A stretch of DNA of 64,000 nt from positions 310,001 through 374,000 of the forward strand of contig JASJOG010000249.1 in assembly GCA_030142905.1 (NCBI GenBank), read 5' to 3'. Every line of letters starts with the position of its first letter. Position 1 is the first letter of the stretch. Below are positions 1 to 10,439 of this stretch, piece by piece. The notes beneath the pieces are model-generated. The model was not told the DNA's origin, ran no database searches, and saw nothing but the letters and a program-made list of their open reading frames with translations. Origin of the DNA: Heliopora coerulea. Taxonomy: Eukaryota; Cnidaria; Anthozoa; Scleralcyonacea; Helioporidae. A program made the translations under genes and the position numbers.

Positions 1-235
1 GAAAGCTTCAGAAGTATTCGCGCTCGCGTTATAATTCAACATGTCCTTTTACCTAGGATTGGGGTTAGCATTAGCTCAAATCCTAAACCTAACCCTAATC
101 CTAAGCCTAACATGAATCTTAGGTGAGAAGACAAGGTGAATTGTAATATAACGCGAGCGCGAATGGTTCTCAGACTTTCACAATAAGTATCCACCATCTT
201 GAAGTCGGCTTAAAAAAAAATCGCCCGGAAAGGGT
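1..235. mobile_element. Foldback MITE-like element, cut by window start
   Basis: The first 40 bases (core cgcgctcgcgttataatt) are the inverted complement of 142-230. The inner part holds degenerate CCTAA-type repeats (about 83-112) that look telomeric but sit inside the element. The complete copy at 37,765-38,036 shows that the arms are about 80 bp. Confidence 0.7.
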
Positions 236-808
236 TTTCGGACTTACTTAATTTCACGAATTTTCACCTGTTGCAAAGGAACACGAGAATCAACGTAAAA
301 CACTCAAAGTTTCAGAGATTTCAGGACAGATCACGCGAATCTGTATTTGGCGATTGTGAGTCAAGTTCTCCTTTCTGATGACGAGCTGTTTTGATGTCAT
401 CATGACGTCATCAAAAAAACAAAAATCCTATACTTTTGCGTGTTATATTTCTAACTTACGTTATTTTTTCTAGGCATGATTTCAAGTTACACCATCTTTA
501 ACTAAAATGGGTTTTAAGAATGTTAAAAAATGCCTGAGACATTGAGCTTTTAATGCTAAAATACGTCTTTGAAAGATCTTTAAAATTTGATCCATGAGTA
601 ATCGCATGTGTCCTTTTTCATAGTGGGTGGTTCTAGTTCAGATGTCTTAACTTTTAAAAATATTGCGCAATGCTGACAAAGGTGAAAGTTATAGTTATTC
701 GGGTTTTTAGATGACAATGTGTGACGTCAACTTGTTACGTTACCACGGGAAAAAACCTTTGCTTACTTTTGCTTTGAAACGTTACTGATTATTTATAATT
801 AACTAGTA
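236..808. other. Gene-free stretch
   Basis: No recognisable coding or structured feature. The unit 2 counterpart (38,037-38,518) lacks about 90 bp around 370-465 of this stretch, a simple indel between the two units. Confidence 0.5.
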
Positions 809-1195
809 CTGCCGTATTTCGATTACTGCAGTGCAGTATGAGGAAACTGCAATAAAGAATTGTCGGACTAGCTTAAAAAGCTGCAAAATAGGGCTGCTAG
901 AGTGGTTACCTTTTCGAACTCTTATAGGCATTCATTAGAATTGTTGGGTGAGCTTATATGGGATAATATATAAACTAGACGATATAAACAATTAGCTGTG
1001 ATAATTTATAAAACCGTTAACAGAAGCACACCAACTTATGCAACTAGAATTTTTGGAAATGTCAATTCGGTACATTCGTATAACCTGCGAGATTCGGATG
1101 TCAATACCATGTACCAAGACCATAATTATACTGAAACTGGTATGAACAGCTTTCATTATCAAGGTGGCGGTCCTCTGGAATGGTCTATCGAATAG
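809..1195 (+). pseudogene. LINE reverse transcriptase C-terminal tail (remnant)
   Basis: Conceptual translation gives the tail that follows the reverse transcriptase domain in CR1/L2/Jockey-type LINEs: a PYFDYC-like block, LQKLQNRAARVVT, then an IMYKTVNRSTPTY-like and a YNLRDS-like block, ending in a stop. In this copy a change in the block before the second half creates an in-frame stop (gggataatatataaac against gggataatataaaaac in unit 2), so only the last 65 codons remain open. There is no 5' part, catalytic motif or endonuclease. A 5'-truncated dead insertion. Confidence 0.7.
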
Positions 1196-1917
1196 TGTAA
1201 AAAGTCAAGTTACTCTGAGATCTTTTAAAGAACTTTCATAGTTAAAGTTTTAGTTAATTTATGTTAAAGAATAAGAAAAGAAACTTTATGTAGTATAGTT
1301 TTGTATATAGTTAATGTAATTATATTTAATTCTAATACACGGCTCACTGGAAGATCTTTTGAAAATGAAGTGAGTCCGTATTTAAATAAAGAGTATCTCT
1401 GGCAGCAGCGAGATCATTACTCTGATTGTTCAAGAAAATCACGCAGTCTTTCCCCGTCGCCAGCTGTCGGCGATTGTCGGCGACGGATGTTTCGATTAAC
1501 AATTGTCGTATGAGCGACTATTGTAATTGTTGTAGAAGTTGAAATAGATTGAAGTTCTACAACAGTCGCCGATCCAATCACAACAATTATAACTCGTGTT
1601 TCCATAAAGTCGCGTATTTCCATTAAGACTCTAGCGGCGTCAGTCGCCGATTGAATTCAGCAATTACAACTATTTGGAAACCAGCCCAAGAACCTGTCAA
1701 GTAAAAGTTTTTGTAAGAAAGGAAGAACGTAATCGCTGAGCGGTTTATTCAAGAAATAAAGAACGTAGTTGGCCGCTGATTGATCTGCAATGACAGTTGC
1801 AAAAACCAAGAAATTGAACAAATCCTTGTTCAGAAGGACTCTCGTATTCTTAGATATCCACTGTTTTGAAGTGCTGCCTCACAATGCAGTGCCATCAAAA
1901 TCTGGCAATTCATTGGC
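1196..1917. other. Gene-free stretch with hairpin-rich sequence
   Basis: Contains a short hairpin built on gttgtagaa / ttctacaac at about 1,518-1,565 and repeated tcggcga motifs, consistent with a decayed MITE. The counterpart 38,906-39,627 is nearly identical. No gene seen. Confidence 0.4.
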
Positions 1918-2018
1918 TTAACTCTTTTTGGTCTGTACACGACTTTTTAATTTTACTCTGCCTCGCACCACACAAATTTATTCCTCAACAGGACACGTCT
2001 CAGACCAGAAAGGGTTAA
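1918..2018. repeat. TTAA-bounded ~100-bp dispersed repeat, copy 1
   Basis: Begins ttaactctttttggtctgta and ends cagaccagaaagggttaa, so its ends are short inverted complements framed by TTAA. Related copies lie at about 2,632-2,731, 32,391-32,476 and 37,668-37,768, with unit 2 counterparts at 39,628-39,729 and 40,343-40,442. Confidence 0.65.
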
Positions 2019-2035
2019 ACAGATACCTCAATTAA

Positions 2036-2632
2036 AGCCTTGTTTACATGAACAGAAGTTGTCCCTGGTGGGAGGGTTACCCTAGCCCCTGAGCGATCCT
2101 GGGCGAGATGACTTTCAACACATTTCTTTGTAAATCGCAGAGACCCGTTTACATCAGAAGTCGCAAAGTTATCTCGGGGGCAATGGTGACCCTGGGGGTA
2201 GGGTGACATTAGAACACGAGACAACTTTTTGCCATGTAAACACTTTGTCCCTCTTTGACTCGCCTGGGAGGGACAACTTGAGACACGATGAGGATGCGCA
2301 AACTTTGTTATTTCCAAATCACAGTCAAAGTCGTCTGCAAAATTGCAAGATAAAAGATGGGCTTTCACTTCTGCGATGATTGAATCCTTAATCGACTGTT
2401 TAAGGCAATACAAGTGTCCATGTGAATTCACTCCAGTCGATTTTAATCCCGATGAAGTACAGCTGTACGAAGAAGTTCGGCAAGAGAAAAGTAACTCTTC
2501 CCACTTCCTTCAAAGTCAAATCAGAGTGAGGCAACTTTGGTTTTCCCCATGTAAAGACTAGCTATAAAAGTTGACTTGGGGGTGTAGGTAACCCTTCCAC
2601 CAGGGGCAACTTCCCTTCATGTAAACAGGGCC
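2036..2632. mobile_element. Harbinger-type MITE with TAA target duplication
   Basis: The ends are inverted repeats of about 45 bp (gccttgtttacatgaa at the left; ttcatgtaaacagggc at the right, both continuing into a ccctggtgg block). It is flanked by TAA at 2,033-2,035 and 2,633-2,635. A 3-bp TWA duplication is the PIF/Harbinger signature. Open frames inside are antisense shadows, with no transposase. Confidence 0.75.
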
Positions 2633-2731
2633 TAACTCTCTTTGGTCCGTATTCGACTTTTTATGTTCGCTCTGGCTAATGCTAGACGATATTCTCGTCA
2701 ATGAGAGACGTGTCCTACCGGATACGTTAAT
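2632..2731. repeat. TTAA-bounded ~100-bp dispersed repeat, copy 2
   Basis: Runs from taactctctttggtccgta to gtcctaccggatacgttaa. It abuts the Harbinger MITE on its left and reaches the 3' end of the open frame of the neighbouring ITFG2 exon. Confidence 0.6.
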
Positions 2732-2804
2732 CTAATTTTAGCTCTGATAATGACTCGTCTTCACTTTCTACCAAGTTCTTCGATTGTAACAATTTTAATC
2801 TAAC

Positions 2805-3026
2805 CTGTGGCATTAATTGTCCCGTCTGTTTTTGAAGATTTTCTTTCAATGATTCCTCAGCACAAACCAAATAAATGTACGCTCCACCTGGCTGAGACAC
2901 AAGGATCGCCGGAGATGTTCCACTGCGTCCATCGACCACGGACAGAGATTCCACTTGTCCTGATAACTTCCATTTTTTAGCACAAACGAACTTCCCTTCG
3001 AAAAGAGTTCGGTTTTCCGAAGTGCC
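2805..3026 (-). CDS. ITFG2: ITFG2 internal exon, copy 1 (FG-GAP protein)
   Basis: ITFG2 is a subunit of the lysosomal KICSTOR complex, which restrains mTORC1 when nutrients are low (family knowledge). This exon encodes the KKW-x3-GQ-VESLSV block followed by ILVSQPGGAY, matching the middle of vertebrate ITFG2. It starts after a strong acceptor (T-rich tract then TTTAG at 3,027-3,028) in phase 0. The 3' end is placed at the phase-0 donor CAG/GTTAGA. The frame stays open to 2,727, so a later donor is possible. With these edges it is 74 codons. The next exon would lie left of the window; the previous one is at 24,266-24,449. Confidence 0.8.
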
Positions 3027-4300
3027 CTAAAGATTATAAAAATAAAAAAGACCCAAAACGTAATTTAAACAAAGTAACTTTTCAGTTGTATTGCATGAAT
3101 GACGGTTCAGTGGTAAGACCCTTTTTTACCGCTCACTTCGAGTTGAACTCCTCAGTCAGCAAAAACCCATACGCCAAGGTCCGTTCTCAATAACGAGTTT
3201 GCTGTAATTTTTATCGCCGACCCAACATTGATTTAAAATCGTATAAACCGTCGAACGTTTCACTGTAATTTGGATGACTGCCGTCACTGGCTGAGATATG
3301 GGCTGACCTTTTACAGCGAGTTTCACAGCAACGTTATCAAGTAAGCTACATACTTCATGGCCTATTTCCTCTTTAGATCTTCCGGTACTACTTTCGGCAT
3401 TTTACTGGACCCACCTAGCCGCTGATATTTTGCCGACGGCTTAGCAAACTGCGATACGAGATTTCGGCGCAAAATTTAAACAGCTTAGCTCAGTGTAACG
3501 GAATCTACAATGCCGTTAGTTTATGGAAATAGCTGCAAATTAAAAAAGAGAAAAGAATACTTTGCGAGGATTTTACTACTCGAAAAAGGCTTACAGTTTG
3601 ACCTACTAGCTAAAATCCTGCCAATATTACTGTTTCTTCATCAACGTCTGGCATTATTTCCTGACCAAACCTGAGCTCTAGCACTATCCTTAACTCTAAT
3701 TAAATGTATGATAATAAGAAAGTAAATAGCTGTATACTCTTTACCATACTCTTTACCTCTTTCGCTCCAAATAATCAAATGAATGCGGTGGCATGCATAA
3801 TCTCCCCGCCAAATGCAGTTTCGCTTGCCCAGTCTAACCGATCTTCCTTTTTCGGTTCTCCGCATACTGTCATTCAGAGAACCTACTGCCTCACCTTTCC
3901 ACTTGTTGATCCACTTCCTGAAACATTTGCAGCAATCGTAGGGTCAGCTTTGCTCTGAGTTTGCTTAAACAGACCTTTTCCCTCTTTTGGAGTTCTGTTT
4001 TTGAATTTTTCCCTCCTTTGAGTTTTGTTTAACGAGAGTTTTTTCACTAGGTGTTACATCTTGAGCTTCTAAAGTTTAAAATAACAGGAACTGCGATTAA
4101 TCATCATGAAAGTGATCACCTTTCAATTTAACTAATTTACTTAACTTCATTAGTTAATCCAATATAAGGGCACGAGAGATTCTCGTGAAAACTTAACTCT
4201 CGATATTCGTGAGAATGTGCAGTGTTCCGACTGTATTTAAGAATCATCCTCAGAATTACATGAACAGAATATTTCATGAATTGACCTACACTGCTAAAGT
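3027..4300. other. Intron start, no further feature
   Basis: Transcript-upstream side of the ITFG2 exon. Nothing recognisable besides short AT-rich runs. Small open frames on both strands are unlike any known family and not supported by splice sites. The counterpart 40,738-42,000 is near-identical. Confidence 0.5.
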
Positions 4301-4310
4301 CAACTGGAAA

Positions 4311-4400
4311 AGTTGACTATAGCGGGATTCGAACTCGCATCTTCGGATTACCAGACCGCTGCTCTGCCCGGCAAGTTCGAATCCCGCTCTTGTCAATTTT
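4311..4400 (-). other. Chimeric tRNA-like sequence with two inverted B boxes
   Basis: On the minus strand, cagcggtctggtaatccgaa followed by gagttcgaatcccgct looks like the 3' two-thirds of a tRNA with its B box. The 5' part carries a second, inverted B-box block (agcgggattcgaacttgc) instead of an A box. Preceded by the hairpin gtcaactggaaaagttgac. It is related to the tRNA-like unit at 23,515-23,587, not a functional tRNA gene. Unit 2 counterpart about 42,010-42,100. Confidence 0.5.
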
Positions 4401-4409
4401 TCTGGCTCA

Positions 4410-5336
4410 CTTTAGCAGTGTAAGTCAATTCAAGAAATATTCTAAGCTATTTATATTCACAATTTTTACAGGGCGCGCCCTACGCTCTGCCTCAAGCCTT
4501 CTTTGGTCGATGATATCTCTTGACGTTTCCTTGGTACACACGAACAATTAACCGTAAAACAACCAAATAGACCAAATGATCCGTTTGAGATATTTACGCG
4601 AGACTTAAAATGAAAACAAGTTTTAAAATATTATGTTTTTACAAGTATTTAATATATTATATCAATGAAAATGATTGTTCTATTTGATTATATTTCGTTG
4701 AATCGTATGAAAAATTAGTAGGGCACAATGTTTTTGGTTTTTTTGTTTGTTTTCTTTTTTGGGGGGGAATTGACCTCACGATTCGAAAAATCTACCAATT
4801 TGTTATAACCGCATAGAAAATTTCAAACAAAAATCTTAAAACTTGAATTTATGGTAACGTTTAAAAATTTCCAGTCAAATGTCTGTGAAAAAAGTTGGCG
4901 ATTTTAGGGTTAATATTGTTATAGAGATCCGTGTACTGTGGGTGAACGCAAAATTTTGAAACGGATCAAGAAAGCCACCTTTCTATGCAAGCGGTTAAGC
5001 GCGCTGGATGGGGCATCAGTGGCAGCACAAAGGACTTCTTGAGAGATTTTTACCCCGTTTCTTCCAAAGTCAAGGAGCCTATGGCGATCTTGATTTGTTC
5101 TCAACGCTTCAGTCCTATTCTGAACAATTTTGGTCCCCTTGAAATCGTTCTGGAGACGAAGAATTCCCAGATTTTCACAAATGAACAACCTGTCCTAGAA
5201 CTTGCGTGGTGTTACTCGTCTACAACAGATCTCCTTTCTTCTAAGTGTACTACTTCAACAACCACCAGTCCGCAAAATCAAAAAGTTATCGCTCAATGAA
5301 CTCTGAGGAACATCATGGCAAAATGACATGCTTACT
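4410..5336. other. Gene-free stretch
   Basis: AT-rich intronic sequence with poly-T and G runs near 4,735-4,770. No feature supported. In unit 2 the matching stretch is interrupted by the hAT insertion at 42,649-42,806. Confidence 0.5.
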
Positions 5337-5632
5337 AAAGGTAAAAGTAAAGGTAAAGTGCCTTTATTTCTACTGAATAACCCTATCAGCTACCTGAGCT
5401 GTTCTCCCTAGAGGCCCAGTAAGGGCCACCCATCATGGGTCCAGTGTTCGGACAGAAGGAAACCGGAGTACCTGGAGAGAGCCTGCGATGCTTGGTAGAG
5501 ACAAACTGGGCAACGCTCTTCTCACATGTGACCAAAGTAACTTTAATCAGATTACTGCAAGGAGCCGGGATCGAACCCTAATCACAGTGGTGAGAGACAC
5601 GTGCACTACCACTGTGCCACCACCACCCATTA
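5337..5632 (-). repeat. tRNA-derived SINE
   Basis: On the minus strand the head carries an A box (tggcacagtggtagtgc) and a B box (agggttcgatcccgg), followed by a conserved body and a tail rich in cttta repeats at the low-coordinate end. The arrangement is a pol III promoter head plus unrelated body, as in SINEs. A plus-strand open frame across it is incidental. Confidence 0.75.
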
Positions 5633-5639
5633 TTCCACA

Positions 5640-6890
5640 TAGTTGTAACAGATGTTGTCCAGCCCCCTATTGGTTAGACTATTTAAACTCAGACCAAGGA
5701 TACTTTAGTCCGTTTAGTGCATCACTTGGCATGAGTACCACTGGAGAGATTCCGCTAGACCGGCATATGCTGGTTTTTACCGGTAAAAAAAACAACTTGT
5801 ACCGGAAAAATCTTAAGTTGACGGTTTCTTGCATCGATAAATTTTGTTTTTGGCGTTAAGATTTCAACGTGCTTTAATACAGATCAGAGTCGTCCACTGC
5901 CAATAAAAACATGATCTAACTTTGACGCCGAGGTTAACCGCTTTCTCTTGAGCTGAAATTGACAACGTGAGATTGGTGAGTATATAAGTATTGACTATAT
6001 GCTGTGCTGCCGAACATACATACAATGGTTATACGATTGAAAAAAAATCCACTGGGAATGTTATACCTATATTACTAACAATCGATACATCTATTTGACA
6101 TAAAATATGTGAATTAAAAAGTTTATGTAAAAGAAGTGTTGTGCTAACGCACAATCGTAACCGTTTGTTTTACACTTTTCTCAAGTCTCGCAATATCCCT
6201 CGTGTTTGGATCACAGTATCCAAACGCGCGGGATAACAGTATCCAAACACAGGAATCAATTTGGTGTTTCTCAAATCTCTGTGACGTTTTTGAACACTCG
6301 TACTCGGCTCGTGTGATCAAATTTTCGCGTGTACTCGAACTCGACCATGTAACACTCGCTCTTTGCAGTTCGTTGGTCATAAACTGATCATAATACAGTA
6401 GAAAATGTGGACTAGGAGCCCAAGTAGTTTCTCCTTCACAAATCACGCCCATATTTTTCTGCACCGACGTCTCTCACAAGGTGTTTCCATGCACGAGAAA
6501 GTGTTAGCCAACCAAACAAATGGAAGCCATCATTAACATGAAAATTCAGTGGAAAATAAATTATGCTGTTAGGAATTAACTCCTAGTTAAAATGTTTTCC
6601 AAGGCAAATAAAACAGCTGCTAAAGGCTGACGAAAATAGGCCTCAGATCTTGCAAAACTCATTGAAGACCTTTCACACATTTGTACATAAAAAGCTGCTT
6701 TAATAACAACGTAACGCAATATTTCTGCCAACCCCATACTCCCTCTCAAAATTCTAAATTTGTACGTTGGGACGTGTTTAACGAAAACAGTTTTTAAATT
6801 ATTCGTAGCCATTACCCCTTTTGCTCCAGACTTTATCATTCTTCCTTTACTAGTGACAATTTCAGCTAAACCACGTGTTTCCACACAATA
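5640..6890. other. Gene-free stretch
   Basis: No gene recognised. Opposed short open frames near 6,144-6,464 lack similarity to known proteins. Counterpart 43,515-44,770. Confidence 0.4.
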
Positions 6891-6897
6891 CCCTTTT

Positions 6898-7190
6898 ATT
6901 AAATTTCACATTTAATTTCACAAGTGAAAAACATATGGAATTGGATCATTTTCATCCATGAAAATTTTATTTCACATATGAAATGGGAACCTACTAACAT
7001 ATGAAATACCCACTTCACATGCGAAATGAACTGGTTAAAAATTTCACATGTGAAATGTTAGTGCTTGAACTATGAATTTCACATGTGAAAACTAAGTTCA
7101 CATATGAAATTTTCCTTTCACATATGAAACTGAAACAATTCACACATGAAATGCTGTTTTAATATGTGAAATTCCATGCGAAATAGTCAC
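6898..7190. repeat. Array of palindromic TTTCACATRTGAAA motifs
   Basis: About a dozen full or half copies of the self-complementary 14-mer tttcacatatgaaa / tttcacatgtgaaa, separated by unrelated spacers of 5-20 bases. The pattern is neither a tandem repeat nor one hairpin. Each motif contains a CANNTG (E-box) core. Origin (transposon end cluster, protein-binding array) unknown. Confidence 0.75.
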
Positions 7191-7296
7191 AGAGGTGCAC
7201 GGCTGTACGAAGCACGGGCGGCGGGCGCCCCTTTATTTTCTTAGGATAAGGGGACTAAGCTCCTCTAAAAAGTCGCTATTAAAGCAGGCGAGTTAA

Positions 7297-8942
7297 GGTG
7301 GTTCTATACATTTGATATTTCAAAAAGTCGATTTTTTGGAATTATCAAAATTTAGCATTATTAAACATTACTTTTTCATTCTTCATTGCTATTTTCTTGA
7401 TTTCGACCACGCAAAAGGATTAAATATTGAAAAGAAATTGCCAATCCTTTTAATTGTGCCTTAGGAACCGTCATAGCAACGAATTGTTATTGTCAAATTG
7501 TCATCACAGCACTGTTTCTACAACGTAGGAAATAGACCCAATGATTCTTAACCACCCCTCCCTCGTTATTGTAAGATTTTAATCCATTTTACTGTGTATT
7601 AACGTGAGGTGATCAGCGGTAGGCTGTGATTTTGACGCGCATTTGATTGTTTTCTTTGCGAGAGACGTTGGTAATGGCAGTCAGTCGCAGGATTTGTGGC
7701 TGGTTCGTCAAATATGAAATTCGGCTCCTGCATAACAGTTGCAACTGGCCTAAGGGACATCATGTAAAGTCCGAGGATGGTCGATCTGCCAGAAGCCTTT
7801 CAAACAATCGAGAGGTGCCTTTATCCGTCGAGAATTTGCTCCCGACGTGGGCGTTCGAGGCAGAGGCACGACTGAGAGTCGTAATAGGTTTAGGGCTGTC
7901 GGTCTGTGAAAAAAATTTTTTGAAAAATTTAGAGTGGCATATCTTTTAGATATGTACTAGAGTCTCTCGCCTAGGATATGTTTGGCTTTGTGGTTTCGAG
8001 CCCGAATTAGACTTGGTATAAGATATATTATATGAAAGGGGGGAAGGTAGGTGCTGTTGAAGATATACAGAATCACCCATAATGCAATAGAAGCATAACA
8101 TGGCTATAGAGTGATAAGGTTATGCCATCCATGAACACAAGGGCGCGTTATGCGTGATCACTGCATGCTATTGTGCACACCCCCACAATAAGCGAATCAG
8201 CGCGTTTGTTTACATGATTGGTAAAGGGCGGGACGAAGGTGGAGCAATCGGTCTGTTCCGAAATTGGCTGAGATGTCGGAACGAATTGAAAGAGAAGAAG
8301 CAAGGAGACAAGAACCAGGAAAGAGAAGGAGAAACCTGTTCAACAGGATCATTTTAACAGCTTTTTGACTTTATTTTGGTCTGTAATGTATCATTGATCC
8401 TCTTAAAAATTTGTTTGAAAACTTTAAACTCAATTTTCTCAGTTTACTGTCTTGCTCGGTGCCAAAAACTCTCCTGCATTTAATATTTGTCCAATTGGTG
8501 TCAAATTTTCAGCATTTGTCAACAACAAATAGGTCTATGATGTGAACCTCAACAATCACCCATATAAGAAATAGTTTTTGAAGAAACCGATCACTATGTC
8601 TGTTGTATCGAACTGTATTTTGAAGCAGTTACAAATACAATAAAATTTCACGATTTAAAGCTTCTAATCACTTCTTTTTTTTAGGCTCATGTCATGGGTA
8701 CATGTATTGAGGCTCTATTAAACTTAGTTTTGTATGTGTCTAGCCTTTACTTTAGTCCCTATAATTTTTGGCATAAGTGCCCTAAATTTCACCCATAGGG
8801 GGAAGTATTTCGGTTACCATGGAAACAACATGCTCATAATTTGCTGATTTTGCATCAGTAACTTATTTCCTATCTGTTGCACCAGAAATATGTTGAAAAA
8901 AACTCAAATTAAGAAATTTTATTTTCAATGTATTGAACCACC
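7297..8942. mobile_element. TTAA-target DNA transposon, ~1.65 kb (Kolobok/piggyBac-like)
   Basis: Ends ggtggttctatacattt and aatgtattgaaccacc are inverted repeats, directly flanked by TTAA on both sides (7,293-7,296 and 8,943-8,946). The paralogous segment at about 16,410 has the uninterrupted sequence gcaggcgagttaagtggttt, an empty site. TTAA duplications occur in piggyBac and Kolobok. Terminal bases GGTGG do not match the usual piggyBac CCC start. Internal open frames (up to 100 codons) resemble no transposase I recognise, so probably non-autonomous. Confidence 0.75.
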
Positions 8943-9576
8943 TTAAGTGGTTTTAAGTCATCTTAACGTATTGCGCCGAGGAATATCCGATCTTTCTTTA
9001 TTCCGGCAGCGCGGCAAGATTCAGCGACTGTAGTTGGTAAGTTATGTTGACTAAGATAATGATGCTTCGGCTTACAGTCACATATGCAAGTGCAAAAGAG
9101 CATTGCAGACATAATAAAGATTGCGTGTCGCCAATGGTCGCTTCTCGGCCATCTGTGTGGGATACTCAATACTAAAGTTATGTTGCTTTTGATCACAATA
9201 TTTTGTGCTAAAATTGCCCTCAAAATGCAGGAAATCGCATTTAAGCGCAAATGAAAATCAAAAATTTTCCAGGGAAGCATGCTCTGGACCCCGCTTGAGG
9301 AATCTAGCGCCTTCAGCGGTCGGCCATTCCATCGACTTTGGACATCTTCCTACGGCGAAACAAAGGTGTATGCCAACAGGGTAGAAAGTGACAATCTATT
9401 CAACCAGAAAGGCTGTGTTTGGGGTTCCATAACTTAAAACAACTCCACTTCGCATTAGCATACCTTTGGCACTCTCAACTCTATCTTGGGTTGTCAGCTA
9501 CAAGATACACAAGAAGTTTTCACACATGCATCTAGTTATAAGCACACAGACGCTAAATCATCACCAATTATACAAT

Positions 9577-9582
9577 TTTATT
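9577..9582 (-). terminator. Poly(A) signal of peptide gene, copy A
   Basis: AATAAA on the minus strand, about 102 bp past the stop codon. Gives a predicted 3' UTR of about 120 nt. Confidence 0.65.
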
Positions 9583-9683
9583 AATTTGAAGACAAGTAAA
9601 GACAAGTGAGCTACTGTTACTTCGGTCCTAGGTTGCTATACATCACGACAGTACAAGAATGCCAGTACAGTAACATGAAGGAG

Positions 9684-9968
9684 TTATCCACTGCAACACT
9701 GTCGACAGGCCTTATAGATATTTGGACAATTTGATGAACATGAGAACTTTTCACAGTCAAAATTGTTCCCGGCGTCGTCAAGTGTAAATGTCGACCCATC
9801 CTTCAATTTATTCTTTGCCATTCGAACGTCGGCAAAGCCTCTGTTGCTTCCGTGAACCATTCTTTCATTCTCCTCGATCTCGATCCATTTTGGCGCCGCC
9901 AAGCATGACAGTGCGGTCGTCAATAGCAGCAAGTTTACAAAGAGCAAATAACTCTTGTAGCTTGCCAT
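9684..9968 (-). CDS. Secreted six-cysteine peptide precursor, copy A
   Basis: A 94-residue precursor in one exon. Residues 1-24 are a classical signal peptide (short charged start, LLFVNLLLLTTALSCLA core). Residues about 25-65 are an acidic/basic propeptide, and the last ~30 residues hold six cysteines with spacing C-x4-C-x3-C-x6-C-x2-C-C. The start is the first ATG after a TATA box 74 bp upstream; AATAAA follows the stop by ~100 bp, so the transcript is about 0.45 kb. It lies in the 20-kb ITFG2 intron on the same strand. The layout is typical of cnidarian venom peptides or antimicrobial peptides. The spacing does not match ShK or the eight-cysteine coral SCRiP type, so the family is not assigned. 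Toxin or host-defence role is inference. Confidence 0.8.
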   Translation of the reverse strand: MASYKSYLLFVNLLLLTTALSCLAAPKWIEIEENERMVHGSNRGFADVRMAKNKLKDGSTFTLDDAGNNFDCEKFSCSSNCPNIYKACRQCCSG

Positions 9969-10041
9969 CCTCTTCAGTGGATTCTCAAACTCTATCAGAC
10001 TTCTGCAAGTCTAAAATGACGTCTTTACCTTTTCCCTCTAG

Positions 10042-10049
10042 CTTTTATA
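10042..10049 (-). promoter_or_regulatory. TATA box of peptide gene, copy A
   Basis: TATAAAAG on the minus strand, 74 bp before the ATG. Places transcription start near 10,015. Retained at the same relative place in all four copies of the locus. Confidence 0.7.
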
Positions 10050-10439
10050 GACTTCTAACTTCCCTAATAGTTTAACAGATGGTTACCATCGAACAACCGT
10101 ATGCCAATTCAGCGACGCAGGAGTCAAGTCAATTACAGTTTCTAACCCGAGCATTTCGCACTAATGACAGCAATTACTGTGCACCATACAGATCCTACTG
10201 CCGCCAAATAAAAAGAGTTTTAAGGGAAACCCGTTTAAGTCTGTTGATAAAAATGTTAAAGAGTTCTGCGAGCTTTATAATCAAGAATGATCCTGGGCAA
10301 AAAAAGCTGCTCGCGTCTGCATAAGTTCGTTTTTATCAATTTACTGCCCCGAAAATGGCCTGGATGGATACTTCAGACAAAAGTTGTTACTGATTGACAA
10401 TATCAAGAAATGAGAAATAAAACGACTACCAACAAAATG

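Noticed and set aside
83..112. Telomere-like CCTAA repeats
   Set aside because: Degenerate, only a few units, and located inside the spacer of a foldback element that occurs twice at interior positions.
2015..2431. 138-codon minus-strand open frame
   Set aside because: Lies within the Harbinger MITE, is frame-shifted in unit 2, and encodes translated terminal repeats.
5488..5859. 123-codon plus-strand open frame
   Set aside because: Runs across the tRNA-derived SINE head in antisense, so any resemblance is repeat-borne. Same for 43,363-43,734.
7647..7949. 100-codon frame within the TTAA element as a transposase
   Set aside because: No catalytic motif or zinc-binding pattern visible, and shortened in unit 2.
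8963..9280. 105-codon minus-strand open frame present in several copies (8,963; 46,831; 54,297; broken at 16,442)
   Set aside because: Between unit 1 and unit 2 I see four changes, all altering the protein and none silent. One copy is interrupted by the hairpin. No promoter, signal peptide or known motif. It lies in the conserved 3' flank of the peptide gene, so its repetition reflects duplication, not selection.
9788..10075. 95-codon plus-strand open frame
   Set aside because: Exact antisense of the peptide gene's leader and promoter, with no independent support. The same applies to 47,656-47,943.
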